NCBI RefSeq assembly: GCF_001887775.1
Contig: NZ_CP015519.1
Coordinates: forward strand, 1,178,001 to 1,242,000
Reading direction: 5' to 3'
DNA: 64,000 nucleotides
Source of the DNA: Syntrophotalea acetylenivorans
Lineage (GTDB): Bacteria; Desulfobacterota; Desulfuromonadia; Desulfuromonadales; Syntrophotaleaceae
The notes under the pieces are model-generated. The model was not told where the DNA came from and ran no database searches. It worked only from the letters and a program-made list of their open reading frames with translations. Made by a program: the position numbers and the translations under genes. This document shows, one piece after another, positions 17,213 through 26,487 of this stretch; positions within the stretch are counted from its first letter, which is position 1, and every line of letters begins with the position of its first letter.

Positions 17213-17653
17213 ATGGCCGACAATTTCAAACTCCAGACCGTCCTCAACCACAGACAACGGCTTGAAAATCTGGCTCAACAAAAGCTGGCGGAATCACTGC
17301 GCAGCGAAACTGCCATGCAGCATCAGGTTGCCAGTCAACGCGCAACCCTGAATAAAATGCATCAGGAACTCACTCAACGCCAACAGACCGGGATCTCCGT
17401 ACAGGACTTGCAGCTTTTTCGTCTAAGTATTAATCGTCATCGCAAAAACTTGCAGAAACTAATCGAACAGGCCGAAGAACTGCACCGGGAAGTGAAAAAC
17501 AATCGCCAATTATTGTCCGAAGCTGCCCAGGAAAAAAAGCTGTTGGAAAACCTCAAAGAGAAAAAGGAGGCCGAGCAAAAACACCAGGACAATCGCCGAG
17601 AATCAGCCATTCTCGACGATATTGCCCTGAGGCTCGGAAAACATTCACTATGA
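17213..17653 (+). CDS. fliJ: Flagellar export protein FliJ
   Basis: 146 residues, almost wholly coiled coil and rich in Gln, Glu, Lys and Arg, matching FliJ in size and place after fliI. FliJ inserts into the FliI ring like F1-gamma and escorts chaperones to FlhA. The start is preceded by only a weak ribosome site, 93 bases after fliI. The stop overlaps the next gene by four bases (ATGA). Confidence 0.85.
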   Translation: MADNFKLQTVLNHRQRLENLAQQKLAESLRSETAMQHQVASQRATLNKMHQELTQRQQTGISVQDLQLFRLSINRHRKNLQKLIEQAEELHREVKNNRQLLSEAAQEKKLLENLKEKKEAEQKHQDNRRESAILDDIALRLGKHSL

Positions 17654-18159
17654 ACAAATTTGTCATCATTTTAACACTGCTGGCGTCAGTCCTGGTTCCT
17701 TCATACCAGGAACTTCACGCCGAAACGCAATCGGACTTGCTGCCGCCGGCAGGGCCAACTTCAACGGTGGAGGAACGCCGGATACGTTCCTCTATTCAAA
17801 AGGAAGTGGCCCGTCTCAGGCAGAAAGAGAAAAAACTTGAAATGAAGGAAATGGAGCTAAAGACCCTGAGTAGGGAAGTCGATAAGAAGTTGGCTGAAAT
17901 GGAAAAGGCACGCATTGCCCTTACCGAACTGCTCCAGGAAAAACGACGATTGGAAAACGAGAAAGCTCAGGCTTTAAGCAAGATCTACGAGAAAATGGAC
18001 CCGGCCAAAGCGGCCCAGTTGCTTATCAGCCTCGAGAAGAATTTGGCAGTCACTATTATTGAAGGAATGAACAGCAAAAAAGCTGGAAAAGTCCTGAATA
18101 ATGTGGAGCCGAAAATAGCGGCAAGCTTAAGTAAATCCTACGCCAGCCTCGAGGAATAA
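17650..18159 (+). CDS. motE: MotE-like periplasmic coiled-coil protein
   Basis: 169 residues: an N-terminal signal or anchor helix (about 4-24), a long charged coiled coil (about 38-100) and a C-terminal MgtE-N-like helical segment (IYEKMDPAKAAQLL onward). This plan matches MotE, a chaperone of the periplasmic part of MotC in epsilon-proteobacteria, and similar proteins are frequent beside fliJ elsewhere. There is no motC here, so the partner may be MotB or another motor protein. Name given by architecture and place. Confidence 0.65.
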   Translation: MNKFVIILTLLASVLVPSYQELHAETQSDLLPPAGPTSTVEERRIRSSIQKEVARLRQKEKKLEMKEMELKTLSREVDKKLAEMEKARIALTELLQEKRRLENEKAQALSKIYEKMDPAKAAQLLISLEKNLAVTIIEGMNSKKAGKVLNNVEPKIAASLSKSYASLEE

Positions 18160-18220
18160 TCATCTTTGCCAGCGGCTGGCCTTAAAACGTTTTTTATCTC
18201 AAAAGAAAGGAGGTGAAAAC

Positions 18221-19837
18221 ATGGAAATGCTGAATATTCCACCTGCGCAACCACAGACAAAGCCACCCGCCGCGCCCAAAGGCACAACGGATAAATGTGA
18301 GAACGCATCTTTTCAGAACGTTCTGGGCAAAGCCAGCAAAAACGCACAAAAAGATCCGCACAATGAGACTGTAAATGCAACGGAAGATGGAGCAACAGGG
18401 GTTGAAAGCACTGCACAACCCGGTGGCGAAGCGACAAAAGATTCTCAGCCGGTCGTTTCTGCTGAAGGTGAAGAACAAACAACAGAACCTTCGGCAGATG
18501 ACACAACGCCGGTCGAGTTAGTCTTAGGTGCAGTACCAAGCCTTCCAGCGGAAGCGGTTCAAGCAGAACCGATCTCAAAAACCAGTAGCGGCTCAACAGT
18601 TGCTGAGGATGTAAATTCCGTGAACACGGCTCCGCTTCTATCGGAAGCCCCCTTGCAAGAAGTCCAAACGGAAGCTGCATGGAAAAATCAGGTAACGCCT
18701 GCAGCCAATGCAGCCTATGATGGGGCAATCCAGAAGGCGGCGGTAAAAGATGCGGCACCGTTCACAGAACAACCGGCAGCATCTACAGACGACACAGCGA
18801 CAAAAGCAACACAGAATCAGCCGACAGCGACAGAGACATCGCCAATCGCAGAAAAAATTGTCGTTGACAGTGTCCTTCGCGCTGGCTTGGCCAAAAGGAC
18901 AGCCTCAGTCGATTCCAGACAGAAGGCGGCAGTTTCGGCAAGCGCTGCATCGGCCATCACCCAGATCAACCCTGCAACAACGTCTGAACAAACCGACTTG
19001 GCAGCCAATGAAAGCGGTAAAAAGGCGGGTCTGATGGAAGGTAGCCTGGGAAGTCTTTTGCAAGAAGTCAGACCACTAAGAGATCTATCTCGCGGGCGAC
19101 AAAATGCAAGCCTCAACCGCAGCGAAATCGCTTCTATCGCAATATCCGGGGAAGCATCGGCACAGGTTGTTGCTGAAACGCAAAATGAAGATTCTTTGCC
19201 TTCATTTGCTTCCAAACAGGAAAATGGTTTCTCCGTCCTGCAGTCCGATGCAGCAACCAACGGCGCCAATTCAGCCATCAATGCTACAACCTTTGAATCG
19301 GCCCTGAACAGTGGTATTCACGGCTCTCCAACAGCCCAACAGGGGAACCAACCGCTGCAGGCAGCTCCTGTCGAATCAGCTAGCATACGTTTGGCATCCG
19401 GGGAGTTCCTCAGTGAGAACCAAATCGTCGACCAGGTACTGGAACGCATCTCCGTCGAGCGTGTTGGAGACCAGAGCCGAATTGTGGTCAAGATGAACCC
19501 GGAAGAGCTTGGCGAGGTCAAGCTGGCCCTCACTATGGAAAAGGATCAACTTCGAGCCCAGCTGCTGACCCAAAACCATCAAGTTCAGGAAATTCTGGAG
19601 AAACACCTGCCTAAACTGCATGAAGCACTCAATCAGCAAGGGATTAAACTCGAAGACATCCAGGTCGGGGTCGATTCCAATCGACATTCCGGTCGGGAGG
19701 CCTTTGCCGACCATCGCCAACCTGATACGTTCCACCGGCATCAAAATGCTCCCACTGGCAGCGTAAACAACGACCCGGTGCATACCACCGCATCCGCGCG
19801 TTCCGTTTCGACGGAAGGCCTCAGCCTGCGCATTTAA
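18221..19837 (+). CDS. fliK: Flagellar hook-length control protein FliK
   Basis: 538 residues. The first 380 or so are low-complexity, rich in Ala, Thr, Ser, Glu and Gln, fitting a disordered ruler. The C-terminal domain (about 400-490) has the FliK core VVKMNPEELGEVKLAL and HLPKLHEAL. FliK measures hook length and switches FlhB specificity from hook to filament. AGGAGGTG lies at ideal distance from the ATG. The A-rich codon usage of the ruler part differs from its neighbours, as is common for this region. Confidence 0.9.
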   Translation: MEMLNIPPAQPQTKPPAAPKGTTDKCENASFQNVLGKASKNAQKDPHNETVNATEDGATGVESTAQPGGEATKDSQPVVSAEGEEQTTEPSADDTTPVELVLGAVPSLPAEAVQAEPISKTSSGSTVAEDVNSVNTAPLLSEAPLQEVQTEAAWKNQVTPAANAAYDGAIQKAAVKDAAPFTEQPAASTDDTATKATQNQPTATETSPIAEKIVVDSVLRAGLAKRTASVDSRQKAAVSASAASAITQINPATTSEQTDLAANESGKKAGLMEGSLGSLLQEVRPLRDLSRGRQNASLNRSEIASIAISGEASAQVVAETQNEDSLPSFASKQENGFSVLQSDAATNGANSAINATTFESALNSGIHGSPTAQQGNQPLQAAPVESASIRLASGEFLSENQIVDQVLERISVERVGDQSRIVVKMNPEELGEVKLALTMEKDQLRAQLLTQNHQVQEILEKHLPKLHEALNQQGIKLEDIQVGVDSNRHSGREAFADHRQPDTFHRHQNAPTGSVNNDPVHTTASARSVSTEGLSLRI

Positions 19838-19858
19838 CCGAGGAGGAGAAACAGCCAT

Positions 19859-20521
19859 ATGTCAACTATCGCCGACATAAGCGGCAGCTCCAGTTCCGGC
19901 CAACTCTCGGCCATTACCGGCAGCTCCAGCCTCGGCAAGGAAGATTTTCTGACCTTGCTCGTCGCCCAGCTGCAAAACCAGGACCCACTCAACCCGTCCG
20001 ACCCCACCGAGTTCACGGCGCAACTGGCTCAATACAGTTCCCTGGAACAACTGATGTCGGTCAATGAAAATATTGAAAACCTGGCCAGTACCTCTCAGAA
20101 CCAGCAGCAGCTCTCCGCTCTGGGATTAATCGGCCGGGAAGTCGTCGTTGAACAAGGCGAGTTCCAGTTGGGAGACAGCGATGTCACCCTGGGTTATCAA
20201 CTCGATGCCCAGGCCGACCGAGTGGAACTTCACGTCCAGGACAGCCGCGGCAAAAGCCTGGCGGTAATTAAACCGGCCGAAATGACGGCCGGCAGCCACT
20301 TCGTCAGCTGGGATGGCACTGACAGTAACGGCCTGCCCATCGCTAAGGGCGACTACACCCTGTCGGTCCTGGCCCTCGACGCCGATGAAGAGGGGATCAG
20401 CAACCAACCGCTGATCAAGGGACAGGTGACCGGGGTCGATCTCGACGGATCGCAAAGTACCCTGGTTACCAACGCAGGCAGTTATTCGCTCAACAAAGTC
20501 AAAAGCATCAGGGAGCTTTGA
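19859..20521 (+). CDS. flgD: Flagellar hook capping protein FlgD
   Basis: 220 residues. The N-terminal export and cap motif is clear (KEDFLTLLVAQLQNQDPLNP, about 22-41). A FlgD Ig-like and tudor-like region occupies about 90-200, with SWDGTDSNG near 137-146. FlgD caps the growing hook so FlgE can polymerise, then is replaced by FlgK. It follows fliK after 21 bases with GAGGAG upstream. Confidence 0.94.
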   Translation: MSTIADISGSSSSGQLSAITGSSSLGKEDFLTLLVAQLQNQDPLNPSDPTEFTAQLAQYSSLEQLMSVNENIENLASTSQNQQQLSALGLIGREVVVEQGEFQLGDSDVTLGYQLDAQADRVELHVQDSRGKSLAVIKPAEMTAGSHFVSWDGTDSNGLPIAKGDYTLSVLALDADEEGISNQPLIKGQVTGVDLDGSQSTLVTNAGSYSLNKVKSIREL

Positions 20522-20523
20522 TC

Positions 20524-20910
20524 ATGAGCGATAAAATCACCCTGATCCCACAACCAATCGTGCCGCCCTCCGCAAGGACCGGCGGAAAGATCAATCGACA
20601 GAATAAACCGTCCGGAGCGTCCTTTGACGAGGTATTCAGCAAAGAGCTGAAAAACAGCGAAATCGGCTTTTCCCGGCACGCCCAGCAACGTATGGCCAGT
20701 CGCAATATCGACCTCTCACAAACAGAACTTGCCCGACTGAATGAAGCTGTCGGCCAGGTTCGAGCCAAAGGAGGGCGCGACTCCCTGGTGATGCTCAACG
20801 ACAATGCGTTGATCGTCAGTGTCAAAAACAACCAGGTGGTCACCGTGGTCGACAAAGACAGCCTTAAAGACAACGTTTTTACCAAAATCGACAGCGCAAT
20901 CATCGCTTAA
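20524..20910 (+). CDS. Small flagellar operon protein (TIGR02530-like)
   Basis: 128 residues from ATG 20524 (a TTG two codons earlier is possible). Conserved features are FSRHAQQRMASRNIDLS (about 48-64) and a C-terminal VSVKNNQVVTVVDKDSLKDNVFTKID. It fits the family known only as flagellar operon protein, found between flgD and flgE in many bacteria. Function unknown; the position suggests a role in hook assembly. GGGAG lies inside the end of flgD. Confidence 0.82.
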   Translation: MSDKITLIPQPIVPPSARTGGKINRQNKPSGASFDEVFSKELKNSEIGFSRHAQQRMASRNIDLSQTELARLNEAVGQVRAKGGRDSLVMLNDNALIVSVKNNQVVTVVDKDSLKDNVFTKIDSAIIA

Positions 20911-20983
20911 CCGAACCGGTCCTCTCGCAGGAGGTTCGCGGACCACCGACCGACAGACGTGGTCCCATTATGGAGGATAAAAT

Positions 20984-22471
20984 ATGGCTATCTCAAGTTC
21001 ACTTTACAGTGGCATCAGCGGCCTGAATACAAACGGCAATGCCATGGCGGTTATCGGCAACAATATCGCCAACACCAACACCATCGGCTTCAAATCCAGT
21101 CGCGCAGTCTTTTCCGACCTGCTCTCCGCTAGCATCAACGGTTCCGGCGGCGCTTCCCAGGTCGGCCGCGGTACCGGCCTGTCCAGCGTCGACAACATTT
21201 TCGGCCAGGGCACCTTTGAAAGCACCGAGTCGAATACCGATATGGCCATCGAAGGAAACGGAATGTTCGTGTTGCGCGAACCATCCAACACCACCAACTA
21301 CTACTCCCGTGCCGGTGCCTTTCGTTTCAACGGCGATGGCTACCTGGTCAATCCTGAAGGGTTTCGGGTGCAAGGCAAAGAATTCGACGCCAACGGCAAC
21401 CTGAGCGCCGGTGACCCCACCGACGTGCAGGTGAACATCAACACGGGTATCCCTGCCAGCATGACCGCCAATATGACCCTGTCGACCAACCTGGACGCCA
21501 ACTCCGCCGCCGTCAGCGCCACCGAACGCATCAACGGCGTCTCCATTCCGAGCGCTGCCGTACTTGCAGGCGCTACAGTCACCGCAACCCTCACTGTTGA
21601 TGATGACGGAGGGACTCCTTACGCCGCCGCCGATCTCTCCGGCGACATCGGCGGTTACGCCGTAGGCACCCTTACCCGGATCGACAGTACCACCTACACA
21701 GTTGACTTTACCGTCGCCGTCGACACTGCGGACCCCAGCACCCTGACGCCCAACGCTTCCATTATGACCGACACCTTTTCTGTCGACGATCCGGCCAGCT
21801 ACAACTACGCCTCATCGACCACGGTCTACGATTCCCTCGGTAACACCCACATGCTCACCACCTACTTCACCAAAGTGGCTGACAACACCTGGGATTACAA
21901 TATTGTCGACGAAAACAACAACACCGTCGCCAGTTCCGGTGGCACGCCGCTGACCTACGATACCGGAGGTGAACAAACCGGCGGCGGAACGATTACGGTC
22001 AGCGGACTTAACTGGGGCGGCGGTACCACCGTACAGGACATTGCCCTCAGCCTTGACACCACCCAGTACGCTAATGAATCGCAAGTTCTATCCCAGGATC
22101 AGGATGGCTACGGCGCCGGCAACCTGATGAAAATCAGCATCGACGAAACGGGCACCGTGACCGCCAACTACTCTAATGGCGAACGAATCAAAGTATCCCA
22201 AATCGTACTGGCCAAGTTCGCCAATTTCAACGGCCTGACCAAGCAGGGGCAAAACCTGTTTTCCGCCACCGACGCCGCCGGACCACCCCGTACGGGGATC
22301 CCGGGCCCGGAACTGGGCAACCTGTTTACCAACGCCCTGGAGCAGTCGACGGTTGACCTGGCGGCAGAATTCGTCAAAATGATTACCACCCAACGTGGTT
22401 TTCAGGCTAACTCACGGGTCATCACCACCACCGATGAGATGCTTGGCGAATTGATTAATCTCAAGCGGTAA
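20984..22471 (+). CDS. flgE: Flagellar hook protein FlgE
   Basis: 495 residues. N-terminal SGLNTNGNAMAVIGNNIANT and IGFKSSRAVF and the C-terminal AEFVKMITTQRGFQANSR show a rod/hook family protein. The Thr/Asp/Gly-rich centre (about 150-350) forms the exposed hook domains. It polymerises into the universal joint outside the cell. ATGGAGG precedes the start. The gene ends 31 bases before a strong terminator, closing this operon. Confidence 0.95.
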   Translation: MAISSSLYSGISGLNTNGNAMAVIGNNIANTNTIGFKSSRAVFSDLLSASINGSGGASQVGRGTGLSSVDNIFGQGTFESTESNTDMAIEGNGMFVLREPSNTTNYYSRAGAFRFNGDGYLVNPEGFRVQGKEFDANGNLSAGDPTDVQVNINTGIPASMTANMTLSTNLDANSAAVSATERINGVSIPSAAVLAGATVTATLTVDDDGGTPYAAADLSGDIGGYAVGTLTRIDSTTYTVDFTVAVDTADPSTLTPNASIMTDTFSVDDPASYNYASSTTVYDSLGNTHMLTTYFTKVADNTWDYNIVDENNNTVASSGGTPLTYDTGGEQTGGGTITVSGLNWGGGTTVQDIALSLDTTQYANESQVLSQDQDGYGAGNLMKISIDETGTVTANYSNGERIKVSQIVLAKFANFNGLTKQGQNLFSATDAAGPPRTGIPGPELGNLFTNALEQSTVDLAAEFVKMITTQRGFQANSRVITTTDEMLGELINLKR

Positions 22472-22502
22472 ATATCTGTCAAATTTATGACCAAACCATG
22501 AG

Positions 22503-22531
22503 CCGCCCCTGCTGACAGGGGCGGTTTTTTT
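22503..22531 (+). terminator. Rho-independent terminator after flgE
   Basis: CCGCCCCTG and CAGGGGCGG form a perfect 9-base stem with a CTGA loop, followed by seven T. It marks the end of the operon that begins at 8761. Confidence 0.92.
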
Positions 22532-22628
22532 ATTTATGTCAGCCTATTGACGTTTAAAGCAATTCCAACCGCTTGATTTAGAAAGGGTTTATCCAGCCAT
22601 CTCGGCAAGCGCACTATTTTTACTGCAA

Positions 22629-22646
22629 CTGGCACACTCCTTGTAA
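22629..22646 (+). promoter_or_regulatory. Probable sigma-54 promoter of the motA-fliL operon
   Basis: CTGGCACACTCCTTGTAA has TGGCAC at -24 and TTGTA (consensus TTGCA) at -12 in the right register; GG and GT are ten bases apart. It lies about 70 bases before motA and just after the flgE terminator, where a new promoter is needed. Confidence 0.55.
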
Positions 22647-22712
22647 AAGCATACTCGCAAAGACTACTGCGTCTCCTTGCCCCCAACTTGTTTTATAAAA
22701 GGTTTTGTATTC

Positions 22713-23486
22713 ATGGATCTCTCGACCATAGTTGGTATCGTTGCCGCCTTCGGCCTGATGGTGATGGCCATTGTGCAGGGTGGCAGCATCATGTTGTTTG
22801 TCAACACCCCGTCGTTGATCATCGTTATCGGCGGTACCATCGGCGCCACCCTGGTCAATTACCCCTTCAGCGATGTTATGAGCACCTTATCGGTCATAAA
22901 AAAGGCCTTTAAAACTCAAAAAGCCTCCTCTTCCAGCCGTATTGAACAACTCATCCGCTTCGCCGGCAAAGCCCGCAAGGAAGGGGTTCTGTCCCTGCAA
23001 TCCGTAATCAGCGAGGTAAACGATCCATTTTTCATCAAAGGTCTGCAAATGGCTGTCGATGGCCAGGAACCGGACAACCTCAAGGAAATGCTCGATCGAG
23101 AAATTGAATATATCGAGGAACGCCACGGAAAAGGAGCGAACATTCTGCTGGCAGTCGGTGGTATCGCCCCGGCAATGGGCATGATCGGCACCCTGATCGG
23201 TCTGGTGCAGATGCTGCAGACCATGAACGACCCTTCCAGTATCGGCCCGGCCATGGCGGTCGCCCTCTTGACCACCTTTTATGGAGCCGTTATCGCCAAC
23301 GTTCTATGCATGCCCTTGGCGGGCAAACTCAAGAACCGCTCGGCCGACGAAATTCTCGATAAAACATTGGTCGCCGAAGGGATGAAATCCATTCTGGAAG
23401 GTGAAAACCCGCGAATCATCGAGCAGAAACTGCATGCCTTCGTCGCCCCCAAGGAACGTCAGTCGAATTTCGGAAAAAAGGGATAG
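22713..23486 (+). CDS. motA: Flagellar motor stator protein MotA
   Basis: 257 residues from ATG 22713; the ribosome site is weak. Four transmembrane segments are visible, two near the N-terminus and two around 147-205 (GGIAPAMGMIGTLIGL), with a large cytoplasmic loop between. MotA pentamers surround a MotB dimer and pass ion flow into rotor torque. motB starts 6 bases after the stop. The sequence does not tell proton from sodium use with certainty. Confidence 0.93.
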   Translation: MDLSTIVGIVAAFGLMVMAIVQGGSIMLFVNTPSLIIVIGGTIGATLVNYPFSDVMSTLSVIKKAFKTQKASSSSRIEQLIRFAGKARKEGVLSLQSVISEVNDPFFIKGLQMAVDGQEPDNLKEMLDREIEYIEERHGKGANILLAVGGIAPAMGMIGTLIGLVQMLQTMNDPSSIGPAMAVALLTTFYGAVIANVLCMPLAGKLKNRSADEILDKTLVAEGMKSILEGENPRIIEQKLHAFVAPKERQSNFGKKG

Positions 23487-23492
23487 TTAACC

Positions 23493-24239
23493 ATGGCCCG
23501 CAAGAAAAAAGCTGATGAAGGCGGCGGGGGAGCCCCAGCATGGCTGGTTACCTATAGTGACCTGGTCACCCTGCTGCTGACCTTTTTCGTATTGCTGCTG
23601 TCCATGGCCAACATGGATAAAATGAAATTTAACGATGCCCTCGGCTCCCTGAAAGGGGCCTTCGGTTTATCCGGCAGCGTCGGCAAAATCGATATAACAA
23701 AACCGAAAGTCATCAGTTTTGCGCCCATGGACGATGATTTCATCAACCGGCTCTATCAAAAGGTCAACACGGCTCTCACGCGGCTGCGCATCGACAAGGA
23801 TATTGACCTGGTCAAGGACCGCGGGGCCGTCGTATTGCGTGTTAAAGAATCGATTCTGTTCGACTCCGGGTCAACGCTTCTCAAGGCCGAAGCCCATTCA
23901 ATCTTAAGAAAAATTGCCGCCTTGGTTAAGCCCCTGCCGCTGAACATGCGCATCGAGGGGCATACGGATGATTTATCCTCAGCAAACCCGCAGTCGTCCA
24001 ACTGGGATCTGTCAGTGCAAAGAGCGGTCAGCACCCTTAAGTTTTTTGCCAGCGAAAAACTTATCCCTTTAGAGCGGATGTCGGCGGTTGGTTACGGTGC
24101 TCAACAACCTATCGTTCCTAATACCAGCAACGAACAACGTGCTCTGAACCGGAGGGTTGAATTTGTGCTGGAGAGCCTGGGCCACTACAAAAAGGAACTC
24201 CCCTATTTGATCGATGCAAATGACCAACTACCTTTCTAA
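23493..24239 (+). CDS. motB: Flagellar motor stator protein MotB
   Basis: 248 residues: a short cytoplasmic tail, one transmembrane helix with the ion-binding Asp23 (TYSDLVTLLLTFF), a plug and linker, and a C-terminal OmpA-like peptidoglycan-binding domain (IEGHTDD near 153-159, NRRVEFV near the end). It anchors the stator to the wall. It is cotranscribed with motA. Confidence 0.95.
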   Translation: MARKKKADEGGGGAPAWLVTYSDLVTLLLTFFVLLLSMANMDKMKFNDALGSLKGAFGLSGSVGKIDITKPKVISFAPMDDDFINRLYQKVNTALTRLRIDKDIDLVKDRGAVVLRVKESILFDSGSTLLKAEAHSILRKIAALVKPLPLNMRIEGHTDDLSSANPQSSNWDLSVQRAVSTLKFFASEKLIPLERMSAVGYGAQQPIVPNTSNEQRALNRRVEFVLESLGHYKKELPYLIDANDQLPF

Positions 24240-24257
24240 CCAGGAGTAATCGAACCA

Positions 24258-24764
24258 ATGGCTGACAAGGAGACCAGCACCGAAGCCGGTGCCGAAAAAA
24301 AATCAAAAAAGATGCTGTTTATTATTATCGCCGCAGCAGTCCTCTTGCTTGGCGGAGGTGCCGCAGCCTTTTTCTTGCTCAAAGGAGATGATCCGAACGC
24401 TGCAGCACTCCAGGCACCGGATGCTGCCCCCACCACCACGGCACCAAGTGCAGCCGGGGCCATCGGTCCCATGGTGGAGATTGAGCCGTTCATTATCAAC
24501 ATTCTCGATGAGGAGGGCACCCGCTATCTGAAGGCCGCCATTACCCTCGAAGCCAATAATGAGCCTGTTGTTGAAGAAATCACCCAGCGCATGCCGCAAA
24601 TCCGCGATGCAATCCTGTTGCTGGTTGGCAATAAGACCTTCGGGGAACTAGCCGACCTGCAGGGTAAATTACAGTTGCGCAGCGAAATTCGCGAACGCCT
24701 GAACAAAATTCTGACAGGTGGACGCGTTCAAAAAATTTATTTTACCGAATTTGTCGTCCAGTAG
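24258..24764 (+). CDS. fliL: Flagellar basal body-associated protein FliL
   Basis: 168 residues with one transmembrane helix (about 15-38), an Ala/Pro/Thr linker and a periplasmic FliL domain (about 75-168) ending KIYFTEFVVQ, the characteristic C-terminus. FliL forms a ring around stators and stabilises or activates them. The overlap of motor and switch genes (motAB-fliLMN) suggests coordinated synthesis. Confidence 0.92.
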   Translation: MADKETSTEAGAEKKSKKMLFIIIAAAVLLLGGGAAAFFLLKGDDPNAAALQAPDAAPTTTAPSAAGAIGPMVEIEPFIINILDEEGTRYLKAAITLEANNEPVVEEITQRMPQIRDAILLLVGNKTFGELADLQGKLQLRSEIRERLNKILTGGRVQKIYFTEFVVQ

Positions 24765-24772
24765 AGGCTCCC

Positions 24773-25777
24773 GTGGAACGCATCCTTTCTAAAGATGAAA
24801 TTGCTGAACTGCTTTCGGCGGTACGTGCCGGAGATGTTGCCGTTGACGGCGAGCTCACCACTTCCGGCGGTGTCTCCAAGGTCAACAAACTCGACCTGGT
24901 CTTTAGCCACAACACGCGTAAGTGCAAATTCGACAATTTAGACATTATTCTTGACACCTTCGCTCGAAATTACGGCATCTCACTGACCAATTGTCTGCAA
25001 CATTCAACCTTGGTCAAACGTGAAGCAATCGAGGCGTATGAATTCGAGGGTTTTCTACAACGGCTCAAAAGCAATGAGGCCATTGGCATAATCCATCTCG
25101 ACCCTTTACGCTGGGGCGGCCTACTGATTTTTAACGATGCACTCGCGTTCTATCTGGTAGAAAAACTGCTCGGGGGCAACGCGGACGCTCAGCAGACTCT
25201 GCCAGACCGACCCATGACCGCCATTGAGCGTTCGGTATTGAAAAGATCCTTTAGCGATGCCTGTCTCGATCTGGAAAAGGCTTTCCTGCCCCTGGAAAAG
25301 CTCGACAGTTCGCTGGCCAAAATCGAAAGCAACCCGCGACTGGTGAACATCGTACCACCCGACACCCAGATTGTGGTCTGCCGGTTTTCAGTGAAAATTC
25401 GTAATTTGACCGGGGAGATCAGACTGGCTATCCCCTTGCCCTCGCTGGAACCGTTGCGAACTAAAATGCGCGACCAGATGGGACCGTTAAACAAGGCCAC
25501 CGATTCGAGCTGGCAAAAACATGTCGAGGCCGCCCTGCCGGACATGGAAATGGACATCACGGCCCAACTGGCTGAAGTCGCATTACCCGTGCGGGACATT
25601 CTAAACTTTCAGGTCGGCGATATCATCGACTTGGGAAAAGACCCGTCAGGCCCTCTGTTGGTGCTGGTCGAAGGCAAGCCAAAGTTTGTTGCCCGAGCCG
25701 GTGCCTTTAAAGGCAAAAAGGCCGTTCGCCTCACTGAACGTATTAAAGACAAAATAAATCCGCAACCAACCGACTAA
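24773..25777 (+). CDS. fliM: Flagellar motor switch protein FliM
   Basis: 334 residues, with a GTG start at 24773 and AGAGG just upstream overlapping the fliL stop. The N-terminal ERILSKDEIAELLSAV matches the conserved segment that binds CheY-P. The CheC-like middle domain and the C-terminal SpoA domain (PVRDILNFQVGDIIDLGK) follow. It forms the C ring with FliG and FliN, the target of CheY at 1107-1478. Confidence 0.95.
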   Translation: MERILSKDEIAELLSAVRAGDVAVDGELTTSGGVSKVNKLDLVFSHNTRKCKFDNLDIILDTFARNYGISLTNCLQHSTLVKREAIEAYEFEGFLQRLKSNEAIGIIHLDPLRWGGLLIFNDALAFYLVEKLLGGNADAQQTLPDRPMTAIERSVLKRSFSDACLDLEKAFLPLEKLDSSLAKIESNPRLVNIVPPDTQIVVCRFSVKIRNLTGEIRLAIPLPSLEPLRTKMRDQMGPLNKATDSSWQKHVEAALPDMEMDITAQLAEVALPVRDILNFQVGDIIDLGKDPSGPLLVLVEGKPKFVARAGAFKGKKAVRLTERIKDKINPQPTD

Positions 25778-25791
25778 AGAGGTATCTCAAT

Positions 25792-26106
25792 ATGTCTGAC
25801 AACCAAAACCAAAGTGATGTTCAAGCGAACCCGGTCAGTAATGAAAACAAAGATCTCGGCTTTTTGCTCGATATTCCTCTACAGGTGTCGGTAGAAATCG
25901 GCCGGTCCCGAATCCTGATAAAGGACCTTCTCCAAATGCAGGAAGGCTCCATTATCGAGTTAGAGAAGCTGTCGGGAGAACCCCTCGACTTGTATGTCAA
26001 CGAACGACTCATTGCCCGTGGTGAAGCCGTATTGGTGAAGGATAAATACGGTATTCGCCTGACCGATGTGGTCAGTCCGTCGGAACGCATAGAGAACCTG
26101 GGATAA
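25792..26106 (+). CDS. fliN: Flagellar motor switch protein FliN
   Basis: 104 residues. A short acidic/Asn-rich tail precedes one SpoA domain, with LDIPLQVSVEIGRS and GSIIELEKLSGEPLDLYVN as the typical motifs. FliN builds the base of the C ring and helps dock FliH-FliI. It is 14 bases after fliM and 6 before fliO. No CheC fusion is present, unlike FliY. Confidence 0.95.
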   Translation: MSDNQNQSDVQANPVSNENKDLGFLLDIPLQVSVEIGRSRILIKDLLQMQEGSIIELEKLSGEPLDLYVNERLIARGEAVLVKDKYGIRLTDVVSPSERIENLG

Positions 26107-26112
26107 GCAATC

Positions 26113-26487
26113 ATGCTGCTCTGTTCCCTGCTGCTCCTGTTACCCGTCACGGCTCATGCGGCCGCCGAAACTCCCGACCCAATGATCGGCAGCGGTTTGC
26201 GCATGCTGGTGGGCCTGCTGGTGGTCCTCGGCCTGATGTTGTTACTCTACGCCCTGAGCAAGCGGGGCTTGCGCTGGCTGCCCGGCAACCGCGAAGGGAA
26301 AATCCGGATTCGGGAAACCCGTCCCTTAGGAGCTAAAAAGGCCCTCTGTCTGGTCGAAGTGCAAGGCCGCGAGCTCCTTCTCGGTGTGAGCAGCGAAGGA
26401 ATCAATCTCCTTTGCGAGCTTGAACCCCAGCAAGGTCAATCTTTTGAACAAACCCTTCAAAGTCAGAACCAAGAAGGTCTTAAATGA
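26113..26487 (+). CDS. fliO: Flagellar biosynthesis protein FliO
   Basis: 124 residues. An N-terminal hydrophobic stretch (about 2-18) looks like a signal, and a second membrane helix is at about 31-50. The cytoplasmic domain has the FliO pattern IRETRPLGAKKALCLVEVQGRELLLGV. FliO helps assemble the FliP ring and does not remain in the gate. The stop overlaps fliP by four bases. Confidence 0.85.
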   Translation: MLLCSLLLLLPVTAHAAAETPDPMIGSGLRMLVGLLVVLGLMLLLYALSKRGLRWLPGNREGKIRIRETRPLGAKKALCLVEVQGRELLLGVSSEGINLLCELEPQQGQSFEQTLQSQNQEGLK